Shown here in pieces: positions 57,279-64,000 of a stretch of 64,000 nucleotides of DNA (its first letter is position 1; each line of letters starts with the position of its first letter). The translations under genes were made by a program, and so were the position numbers. The notes beneath the pieces were generated by a model, which was given only the letters and a program-made list of their open reading frames with translations, ran no database searches and was not told where the DNA came from. This DNA comes from JACNKJ01 sp964344565. GTDB lineage: Bacteria > Krumholzibacteriota > Krumholzibacteriia > JACNKJ01. The stretch spans positions 1 through 64,000 of the forward strand of contig CAYFNT010000013.1 of NCBI GenBank assembly GCA_964344565.1. Reading direction: 5' to 3'.

Positions 57279-58883
57279 CTAGAGCCCCTTGACCCAGTCG
57301 GCCATCATGTCGATGACCGCCGGTTCCACCTCGCCGCGGATGCCGTACTCCTCGGGATTGGGCGCGCCCTCTCCCTCGATGAAGAGGTGATTGAGGCCAT
57401 CGTAGACCTCCAGTCGCGTGTGCTCCCGAGGATTCTCGGCGAGGTGTTCACGCCAGAGCACCAGGTCGGTGCGGGGCACCTGGTAGTCGCGCTCTCCGAA
57501 GAGCAGCAGGGCCGGCGCGTCCTGGGCCTGGTAGTTGCGCAGGGGCTTCTGATAGACCACCGAATCCCAGTAGTTGAGGTAGGCGCCCAGGATGGTCTCG
57601 TCCAGGCCCACCTGCGCGTCGCGGATGCGGTTGCCGTAGTGGGTGTACTCGGCGAGCCGCTCCTCGGAGAGAGTGCCGATCTGGTTCAGATACTCGTACT
57701 GCTCCATCATGAGGCTGAGCAGATCCCGCGCGGGAGGAGCCATCATGACCAGGCCCTTGGCCGGCGTACCGTCCTTCTCCAGGTCGCGGGCGGCCAGGGA
57801 GGCGCCGATGGAGCCCAGGCTGTGGCCCAGGATGAAGCAGCGATCGGCGTCGATGCCCGGCTGTTCCCGGAGCAGCTTGAAGGCCGCCACCGCGTCGTCC
57901 ACCACCTCCTCCTGGAGGGTCAGGGCCTTGAGGATGGAATCGCTGGCCGCTTCGGGATTCTGCTGGTAGTAGAAGGTGCGCTTGTCGAAACGCAGGGTGG
58001 CCACGCCCCGCTCGGCCAGGCCCTGGGCCACGTCGAAGAAGATGCGATTGGGGCCCACGGTCTCGTGGCGATCGGCGGGTCCGGAACCCTGCAGCATGAT
58101 GAGCGCGGGATGGGGACCCTCGCCCTCGGGCAGGGTCAGGGTAGCGCCGAGGCCCGGTCCGCCGCCTTCCACGGTGAGGTCCTTCTCCTCGAATCGGCTC
58201 TCGTCGGGAATCATGGTCTCGGAGAAACGGAAGTCCGCGCGCCGGATCTCGAAGCCCTGGAGGGGAACGCGGAAGGCCATGAGTTCCCCGTCGTCGGTGA
58301 TGTCCAACTCGCTGAGCAGACCGGTGATGCCGAAGCCCTGCCGCTGGAACTCCACCGGTTCGTTCCTCAGGTAGCCTTCCTGACGCGTCTCTTCGCGCCA
58401 TGTGATGGGACCGGTGTACTGGGCCTGGGGAACCAGCACGGTGAGATTGTCCTCGTTGCCGTGCAGATGCCGGCGCTGGGCCAGGAGCCAAAGGTGCTGG
58501 GCCACGCCGTTGTCCAGGGCGATGACCGTGCCGTCGTGGGGCAGCAACACGTCGCGGCCGATGCGTCCGCGGTAGGCAACCAGGACGCTGTCGGGGCCCA
58601 CGATGCTGAGCAGGGTGTCGCCCGTGCCCGTCACGAGCAGGGTGCTCACGAGATCCAGATCGGGCAGATGCACGATGGTGCGGGTGGTGAGCATCTGGGG
58701 CTGGGGGGCGCTGATCTGGGCTTCGCCCTGGATGACCAGGGTGTCGCCGAATGTTTCTACATGGAAGGCTTCCCGGCCCATGGACTGTCCGCCCAGGCCG
58801 AATTCGAAGAAATAGTCTCCCGTGGGCACGGCCAGGGCCGGCAGGGCGATCAGCAAGGCGAAAAAGACGAGCGGGGCTTTCAT
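57279..58883 (-). CDS. Secreted alpha/beta hydrolase (peptidase/esterase-like)
   Basis: A 534-residue protein with signal peptide MKAPLVFFALLIALPALA. ATG 58883 sits 8 bases after GGAGG; an ATG two codons upstream is too close to it. Residues up to about 250 form a beta-rich N-terminal domain. The hydrolase domain starts near LGATLTLPEGEGPHPALIMLQGSGPADRHET. The nucleophile is Ser355 in GHSLGSIG, the acid is in LLFGERDYQVP and the His in GLNHLFIEGEG. It resembles the S9/acyl-hydrolase group of exported alpha/beta hydrolases. The substrate is unknown. Confidence 0.87.
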   Translation of the reverse strand: MKAPLVFFALLIALPALAVPTGDYFFEFGLGGQSMGREAFHVETFGDTLVIQGEAQISAPQPQMLTTRTIVHLPDLDLVSTLLVTGTGDTLLSIVGPDSVLVAYRGRIGRDVLLPHDGTVIALDNGVAQHLWLLAQRRHLHGNEDNLTVLVPQAQYTGPITWREETRQEGYLRNEPVEFQRQGFGITGLLSELDITDDGELMAFRVPLQGFEIRRADFRFSETMIPDESRFEEKDLTVEGGGPGLGATLTLPEGEGPHPALIMLQGSGPADRHETVGPNRIFFDVAQGLAERGVATLRFDKRTFYYQQNPEAASDSILKALTLQEEVVDDAVAAFKLLREQPGIDADRCFILGHSLGSIGASLAARDLEKDGTPAKGLVMMAPPARDLLSLMMEQYEYLNQIGTLSEERLAEYTHYGNRIRDAQVGLDETILGAYLNYWDSVVYQKPLRNYQAQDAPALLLFGERDYQVPRTDLVLWREHLAENPREHTRLEVYDGLNHLFIEGEGAPNPEEYGIRGEVEPAVIDMMADWVKGL

Positions 58884-59022
58884 GGACATCCTCCGGTTCG
58901 GGACGGGGGGCAGAATAGGTCGGGTGCCTTGTGGAATCAAGCACATACCCCGCCGAGCGCTCTTGATTCCAGGGCTACCCCGTGATACTTCTGTCCATCT
59001 GGGCCACATCAGGAGAGTAGCG

Positions 59023-59610
59023 ATGAATCCAGCGAGTCCGCGCATGAGGCCATCCCAGGCGGGATGGATCGAGGTGATCACCGGGGGGATGTTCAGCGGG
59101 AAGAGCGAGGAGCTGATCCGACGCCTGCGCCGGGCCCGCATCGCCCGCCAGCGGGTGCAGGCCTTCAAGCCCAGCATCGACCTGCGATTTTCCGCCAACG
59201 AGATCGTGTCCCACGACCGCAGCCGGGTGGATTCGGAGCCGGTGGACGACCTGGCCGCCCTGCGCCGCGCCCTCCATCCGGACACCCAGGTCATCGGCAT
59301 CGACGAGGCCCAGTTCCTGGGCCCCGGCCTCGTGGAATTCTGCGAGGAGATGGCCGGACAGGGCCGGCGGGTCATCGTGGCCGGCCTCGACATGGACTAC
59401 CGGGGCGAGCCCTTCGAGCCCATGCCCAACCTGCTCTCCGTGGCCGAAGAGATCACCAAGACCCACGCGGTCTGCCTGGTCTGCGGCGCGCCGGCCCTCT
59501 TTTCCCAGCGTATCGTGGAAGGCGGCGAGCGCGTGATGGTGGGAGCCGAAGAGGTCTACGAGCCGCGCTGCCGGGAGCACTTCGAGCGTCCCGGGCGCGA
59601 GGGCGAGTGA
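59023..59610 (+). CDS. tdk: Thymidine kinase
   Basis: A 195-residue type II thymidine kinase that phosphorylates thymidine with ATP for nucleotide salvage. The P-loop is at residues 21-28 (GGMFSGKS). A base-stacking and Asp region, DTQVIGIDEAQFLGPGLVEF, is present, then VAGLDMDYRGEPFEPMPNLLS. The zinc-lasso cysteines are in VCLVCGAPALF and a late EPRCREHF. ATG 59023 has AGGAGAG upstream. Its stop overlaps the next ATG, so it is coupled to the YggS-family gene. Confidence 0.94.
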   Translation: MNPASPRMRPSQAGWIEVITGGMFSGKSEELIRRLRRARIARQRVQAFKPSIDLRFSANEIVSHDRSRVDSEPVDDLAALRRALHPDTQVIGIDEAQFLGPGLVEFCEEMAGQGRRVIVAGLDMDYRGEPFEPMPNLLSVAEEITKTHAVCLVCGAPALFSQRIVEGGERVMVGAEEVYEPRCREHFERPGREGE

Positions 59611-60305
59611 TGGAGTCGGACTGGTCCCAGGTTCCCCGGCGCCTGGCCGAGGTGAAGGCGCGCATGGCGGCTGCGGCCGGGCGCGCGGGCCGTCCCGTGG
59701 AGGATCTGCGTCTGGTGCTGGTGAGCAAGAACTCGCCGCCGGAGGCCGTGCTCGCGGCCTACGAGGCCGGCCACCGGGAGTTCGGCGAGAACCGCGTGCA
59801 GGAGGCCCTGCCCAAGATCGACGCCCTGCCCGCCGACGTGCTCTGGCATCTGGTGGGACACCTGCAGAGCAACAAGGTGAACAAGGTCCTGGGCCGTTTC
59901 GACCTCATCCACTCCCTTGATTCCAGGGGTCTGGCCGAGCGCCTGTCCGAGAAATCCCTGGCCCGGGAGAGCGTGACTCCGGTGCTGGTGGAGGTGAACT
60001 GCTCCGGGGACGAATCCAAGCACGGCGTCTCCATGGGGGAGGCCCGTGATTTCACCCTGGATCTGGCCGGCCTGAAGGGCATCTTCGTGGATGGGCTCAT
60101 GACCATCGGCCCCCTGACCGGCGGCGCCGAGGGCGCTCGGGAGGCCTTCGCCGGGCTGCGGGAGATCCACCAATCGCTTCAGCGGGAAGGGCATCCGTCC
60201 CTGCCCCTTCGGGAACTGTCCATGGGCATGACCGACGACTTCGAGATCGCCGTGGAGGAGGGCGCGACCATCCTCAGGGTGGGAAGGGCCGTCTTCGCGG
60301 GCTGA
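59610..60305 (+). CDS. YggS/PROSC-family PLP homeostasis protein
   Basis: A 231-residue PLP-binding protein of the alanine-racemase fold. PLP lysine is K40 in LRLVLVSKNSPPEAVLAAYEAG. Family motifs are FGENRVQEALPKI, WHLVGHLQSNKVNK, VNCSGDESKHGVS, GLMTIGPLTG and LSMGMTDDFEIAVEEGATILRVGRAVF. Such proteins keep free PLP and amino-acid pools balanced. The gene overlaps tdk by one base. Confidence 0.94.
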   Translation: MESDWSQVPRRLAEVKARMAAAAGRAGRPVEDLRLVLVSKNSPPEAVLAAYEAGHREFGENRVQEALPKIDALPADVLWHLVGHLQSNKVNKVLGRFDLIHSLDSRGLAERLSEKSLARESVTPVLVEVNCSGDESKHGVSMGEARDFTLDLAGLKGIFVDGLMTIGPLTGGAEGAREAFAGLREIHQSLQREGHPSLPLRELSMGMTDDFEIAVEEGATILRVGRAVFAG

Positions 60306-60319
60306 TCTCGCAAATCCCG

Positions 60320-60348
60320 TTGCATTCGCGTACTAAGTCGAATAAATT
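60320..60348 (+). promoter_or_regulatory. Promoter of the PNP-ileS pair
   Basis: TTGCAT (60320-60325), 17-base spacer, TAAATT (60343-60348). A perfect dyad TACTAAG (60331-60337) and CTTAGTA (60355-60361) brackets the -10 and likely start site. Confidence 0.55.
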
Positions 60349-60386
60349 GCGCGTCTTAGTAAAGGTGTCCACCGAGGCGGAGGCCC

Positions 60387-61139
60387 ATGTCCCAGCTCTA
60401 TTCCCGCATCCAGGATACGGCGCGCGCCCTCGAGGCGCGGGGGCTGAACTCCCCCGAGCTGCTCCTGCTCTACTATGGAGAAGAGCCGGGAGCCCTCATC
60501 GAGGGACTCGAGGAGTGGGGCGGGCCGGATCAGCTTCCCCACCTGCCCGCCCAGGGACGCCTTTTCGGCGACGGGAAACTCCTGCTGCTGACGGGAGCGC
60601 CGAGCTTCCATGATGGCTTCGCCATGGAGGCCCTCGCCCAGCTGCCCCGGGCCCTGAGCCTGCTGGGGCTGGGGCGAATCATCCTGGCCGGACCGGGCAC
60701 CATGCTCGCATCGGAACTGGAGGGCCAGGCCCTGATAGCGGTGAGCGACCACCTGAATCTCACGGGGGACAGCCCCCTGGTCGGTCCCCACGAGCCGAGG
60801 CTGGGCAAGCGTTTTCCCGACATGGGCGAGGCCTGGTCGCCGCGCCTGCGAAAGCTGGCCCGGGAGGCCCTCGGCGGACTCGCCGAAGGCGTGCTGGCGG
60901 GACTGTCCGGCCCCGGCCTGATGACGCCGGCCCAGCTCGCCCATCTCGAAGAGATGGGCGCCCGGATGGCGGACTGGCGTTTCCTGCCCGAAAACCAGGC
61001 CGCCGTGCACGCGGGAATGGAAGTGCTGGGGCTCTGCTGGCCCCGCAGGAACGAGGAGGGCGAGGCGCCCTCCGCGAAGACGATGGAGGCCCTGCGTTCG
61101 GTTGTGAACGCGGTCCTCGAACATGGAGACGAATCATGA
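60387..61139 (+). CDS. Divergent purine-nucleoside-phosphorylase-family protein
   Basis: A 250-residue protein, close to the length of trimeric PNP. Recognisable blocks are LIAVSDHLNLTGDSPLVGPHEPRLGKRFPDM, a GVLAGLSGPGLMTPAQLAHLEEMGA segment and AVHAGMEVLGLCW. The normal later motif with the TN pair (Asn-243 equivalent) reads CWPRRN, and the region before SDHLNLTG lacks a clear GGLHxYEG block. Purine salvage (nucleoside + phosphate to base + ribose-1-phosphate) is the family reaction, but altered active-site positions make activity uncertain. Its TGA overlaps the ileS ATG, so they share a transcript. Confidence 0.75.
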   Translation: MSQLYSRIQDTARALEARGLNSPELLLLYYGEEPGALIEGLEEWGGPDQLPHLPAQGRLFGDGKLLLLTGAPSFHDGFAMEALAQLPRALSLLGLGRIILAGPGTMLASELEGQALIAVSDHLNLTGDSPLVGPHEPRLGKRFPDMGEAWSPRLRKLAREALGGLAEGVLAGLSGPGLMTPAQLAHLEEMGARMADWRFLPENQAAVHAGMEVLGLCWPRRNEEGEAPSAKTMEALRSVVNAVLEHGDES

Positions 61140-64000
61140 GCGACGCGAAGACCACCGAGCGATTTCCTAGCCTGTCCATCTACGCGAATCCCGTGGAGAT
61201 GGAAAAGGCGATTATCGGCTGGTGGGAAGAGCATCGCATCTTCGAGAAGACCCAGGAGGAGCACAGGCATCTTCCGAGTTTCGTGTTCTACGACGGTCCG
61301 CCCACGGCCAACGGTTCCCCCGGCGTGCACCACATCATCAGCCGCCTGGCCAAGGACTCCATCTGCCGTTTCAAGAGCATGACCGGTCACCATGTGCTGC
61401 GAAAGGCGGGCTGGGACACCCATGGCCTGCCCGTGGAGCTGGAGGTGCAGAAGGTCCTCGGGCTCAAGGACAAGAGCGACATCGTGGAATACGGCGTGGC
61501 GAACTTCAACGCCAAGTGCCGCGAGAGCGTCTTCACCTACGAGAAGGAATGGCGGGAGATGACCCGCCGCACGGCCTACTGGCTCGACCTGGACAATCCC
61601 TACATCACCCTGCACCAGGAGTACGTGGAGTCGGTCTGGTTCCTGCTAAAGAGCTTCTTCGAGGCGGGGCTCATCTATCAGGGCTACAAGGTCATGCCCT
61701 ACAATCCGCGGCTCGGCACGGTGTACTCGAGTCACGAAGTGGCCCAGGGCTACGCCGACGTCACCGATCCGTCCATCACCTTCCGGCTGCGTCTCAAGGA
61801 TCGCGAGAACGAGAGCCTGCTGGTCTGGACCACCACGCCCTGGACCCTGCTTTCCAACGTGGCCGCCGCCGTGCACCCGGATCTGGACTACGTGAAGGTG
61901 CGCATGGAGGACGGCGAAATCCTCTACCTGGCCGAGGCGAGGCTCGAAGCACTGGGCGAGGTCGAGGGCGAGATCGTCGAGAAGGTCAAGGGCCGCGAAC
62001 TGGTGGGGCTGGAGTACGAGCGTCTCTACGATCACATGCCCCTGGAGGAAGGCAAGCGGGCGGCCGTGGTCGTGCAGGCCGACTTCGTGAGCGCCGAGGA
62101 CGGCACGGGCATCGTGCACATGGCCCCGGCCTACGGCGCCGACGACTACGACGTGGGGCGGAAGCAGGGCCTGTCCTTCGTGGCGGCCGTGGGAGCCGAC
62201 GGTCTGGTGGACGAGAAGGTCGAACCCTTCGCCGGCCTCGATTTCAAGGCCGCCGATCCGCCCATCATGAAGGACCTGAAGGCCCGCGGCCTGCTCTACG
62301 CCCAGGCGACGGTGAAGCACAGCTATCCGCACTGCTGGCGGGACAAGGGCCCGCTCATGTACTTCGCCCAGCCGGCCTGGTTCATCGAGACCACCAAGCT
62401 CAAGGATCAGTTCCTGTCGGCCAATGATCAGGTGAACTGGTATCCCGAAGAGGTCGGTCGCCACCGCTTCGGCAACTGGCTGGAGGGGAACATCGACTGG
62501 GCACTCAGTCGGGACCGGTTCTGGGGCACGCCCCTTCCCATCTGGCAGACCGAAGACGGCAAGAACGTCTGCGTGGGCAGCATCGAGCAACTGCGCGAGC
62601 TGGCGGGCGGCAGCCTGCCCGAAAATTTCGATGTGCATAAACCCTTCATCGACGAGCTGGAACTGACCCATCCCCAGACCGGCGAGCCCATGAAGCGTGT
62701 GCCCGAGGTCATCGATGCCTGGTTCGACTCGGGCGCCATGCCCTTCGCCCAGTGGCACTGGCCCTTCGAGAACGAGGAGCTCTTCGAGGACCAGTTCCCC
62801 GCCGACTTCATCTGCGAGGGCATCGACCAGAGCCGCGGCTGGTTCTACAGCCTGCTGGCCATCGCGGTCTTCATGCGGGGCAAGGCGCCCTACAAGAACG
62901 TGCTCGTCAACGAGATGGTGCTGGACGCCAAGGGCAAGAAGATGAGCAAGAGCCTGGGCAACCGCGTGGATCCCTGGGAAGTGCTCGACAGCGAGGGCGG
63001 CGACGCCATCCGCATGTACATGGCCATGGCCAGCCCCGTGTGGCAGCCCCTGAAGTTCGACAAAGCCGGTCCCCGGGAGATGAACTCCAAGACCCTGGGC
63101 ACCCTTCGCAACACCTATGGCTTCCTGGCCCTCTACGCCAATCTCGACGGCTGGACCCCCGGCAGCGCCGAGCCCGAGTTCAGCCTGTTGGACCGGTGGA
63201 TCCGCTCCCGCTTCGAAACCCTGGTAGACGAGACGCGTCGGCACATGGAGGCCTACGACATCACCCGCGCGCTCAAGGGCGTGAGCTACTTCGTCATGGA
63301 GGAGCTCAGCAACTGGTACGTGCGCCGGAATCGTCGTCGCTTCTGGAAGGGCGAGATGAGCCCCGACAAGGCGGCGGCCTATGAGACCCTCTACGGCGTG
63401 CTGGAAGGCCTCTGCCGTCTCGCGGCGCCCTTCGTGCCCTTCGTCACCGAGGTCATCTGGCGGAATCTTCAGGGGCCCGAGGCCGGCAGCGTTCATCTCG
63501 CCGACTATCCGGAGAGCCGCGCCGAACTCATCGACACGGAGCTCGAGGAGAAGATGGAGGCCCTGCTCGGTCTCGTGGGACTGGGACGTGCGCTGCGCAA
63601 CGTGAGCGGGCAGAAGGTCCGCCAGCCCCTGGCCGAGTTCCAGGTGGCGGGACCCTCCTCCCTGCAGAAGCTGCTGGAGGACGCAGAGCTCATGGAGCAG
63701 CTCACCGACGAACTCAACGTGAAGCGCATCAGCTTCCTGGTCGATCCCGAGGATCGCCTGCGCCTGGTGGTGAAGCCCCGCTTCAAGGTGCTGGGCCCCA
63801 AGCTCGGGGGATCCATGAAGGCCGTGGCCGCGGCCCTGGCCGGCCTGGACGCCGCGGCGGTGCAGCAGGCCTGGGACGACGGCGCCGTGAGCGTGGAGGT
63901 CGACGCTAAGCGCTTCAGCCTGAGCCGGGAGGAACTGGACTTCGCCGCCGAGGCCGCCGATCCCTGGGTGGGCGGCATGGAGGGCCGCATCCTGGGCGCC
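61136..64000 (+). CDS. ileS: Isoleucyl-tRNA synthetase, 3' end beyond window
   Basis: 955 residues are visible and the frame is still open at the last base, so the anticodon-binding C-terminus is cut. The enzyme attaches isoleucine to tRNA-Ile and edits misactivated valine. Residues 53-66 hold the variant HIGH region DGPPTANGSPGVHH, in the form with PG(V/I)HH instead of PHxGH. The editing CP1 domain is seen in LLVWTTTPWTLLSNVAAAVHPDL, and KMSKS is at 602-606 (GKKMSKSLGN). The ATG overlaps the PNP stop. The eukaryote-like form of IleRS, often mupirocin-resistant, resembles this layout. Confidence 0.95.
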   Translation, partial: MSDAKTTERFPSLSIYANPVEMEKAIIGWWEEHRIFEKTQEEHRHLPSFVFYDGPPTANGSPGVHHIISRLAKDSICRFKSMTGHHVLRKAGWDTHGLPVELEVQKVLGLKDKSDIVEYGVANFNAKCRESVFTYEKEWREMTRRTAYWLDLDNPYITLHQEYVESVWFLLKSFFEAGLIYQGYKVMPYNPRLGTVYSSHEVAQGYADVTDPSITFRLRLKDRENESLLVWTTTPWTLLSNVAAAVHPDLDYVKVRMEDGEILYLAEARLEALGEVEGEIVEKVKGRELVGLEYERLYDHMPLEEGKRAAVVVQADFVSAEDGTGIVHMAPAYGADDYDVGRKQGLSFVAAVGADGLVDEKVEPFAGLDFKAADPPIMKDLKARGLLYAQATVKHSYPHCWRDKGPLMYFAQPAWFIETTKLKDQFLSANDQVNWYPEEVGRHRFGNWLEGNIDWALSRDRFWGTPLPIWQTEDGKNVCVGSIEQLRELAGGSLPENFDVHKPFIDELELTHPQTGEPMKRVPEVIDAWFDSGAMPFAQWHWPFENEELFEDQFPADFICEGIDQSRGWFYSLLAIAVFMRGKAPYKNVLVNEMVLDAKGKKMSKSLGNRVDPWEVLDSEGGDAIRMYMAMASPVWQPLKFDKAGPREMNSKTLGTLRNTYGFLALYANLDGWTPGSAEPEFSLLDRWIRSRFETLVDETRRHMEAYDITRALKGVSYFVMEELSNWYVRRNRRRFWKGEMSPDKAAAYETLYGVLEGLCRLAAPFVPFVTEVIWRNLQGPEAGSVHLADYPESRAELIDTELEEKMEALLGLVGLGRALRNVSGQKVRQPLAEFQVAGPSSLQKLLEDAELMEQLTDELNVKRISFLVDPEDRLRLVVKPRFKVLGPKLGGSMKAVAAALAGLDAAAVQQAWDDGAVSVEVDAKRFSLSREELDFAAEAADPWVGGMEGRILGA

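Overview
The window is a GC-rich bacterial chromosome segment from a diderm (Gram-negative-type) organism. It carries lipoproteins, an Lgt lipoprotein transferase, a TolC/RND efflux system and many secreted proteins. Several of these end in a FlgD-like Ig fold with an NPFNP...G(V/I)Y(F/L)xxL...K(L/S)VLL(K/R) pattern, resembling type IX secretion sorting domains. This style is typical of FCB-superphylum lineages and neighbouring candidate phyla (Eisenbacteria, Krumholzibacteriota, Latescibacterota-like). The assignment is inferred from style, not proven. No rRNA or tRNA gene was recognised; the only RNA gene seen is a one-piece tmRNA (ssrA, tag ANDNFALAA).

Layout. 1-2286: a truncated secreted protein, a beta-helix secreted protein and a small membrane protein. 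2292-2727: ssrA with promoter and terminator. 2807-8373: two tandem paralogous giant lipoproteins. 8434-14682: a tetR-tolC-mfp-rnd efflux operon with a twin-palindrome operator. 14704-20648: two large exported proteins (a hydrolase/VCBS/UnbV fusion and a subtilase) behind matching extended -10 promoters. 20654-23494: a fur-znuA-znuC-znuB zinc/manganese uptake operon. 23521-28952: a small orphan protein, a diheme secreted protein, an ArfB-like rescue hydrolase, a secreted protein, an Asp-box propeller and an EF-hand/dockerin-like repeat protein. 29414-33008: a NYN/LOTUS protein, an exported HExxH metalloprotease and a secreted CYTH-like protein. 33005-36112: a Na/Pi-cotransporter-like protein plus a Ppx/GppA phosphatase. 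36156-38287: a lamin-tail exported protein. 38406-39008: a decayed HNH-endonuclease-family pseudogene. 39138-44038: YceI, fetAB and two GT39 glycosyltransferases. 44035-50211: a complete SUF Fe-S operon (rrf2-sufB-C-D-S-U-T) with two candidate operators. 50282-55997: a beta-helix lipoprotein, a glyoxalase-fold protein, an aromatic amino-acid/histidine ammonia-lyase, lgt and citrate synthase. 56154-57121: a solitary rplC next to a nested inverted-repeat element. 57279-64000: an alpha/beta hydrolase, tdk, a YggS-family protein, a divergent purine nucleoside phosphorylase and ileS (cut by the window end).

Most interesting signals. (i) A short C-terminal tail, roughly (T/S)W(S)x(L/I)Kx(L/M)(Y/F/H), ends four otherwise unrelated signal-peptide proteins that all lack the FlgD-like domain, suggesting a second, undescribed export or anchoring tag. 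(ii) Seven-base repeat arrays start exactly after stop codons, and in two convergent gene pairs form inverted repeats around the terminators. (iii) A 271-bp element with 32-bp terminal inverted repeats contains two nested hairpins upstream of the orphan rplC. (iv) Dyad operators AGTACC-N5-GGTACT lie upstream of the SUF operon. (v) Matching ATG(T/C)TATAAT promoters precede four exported-protein genes.
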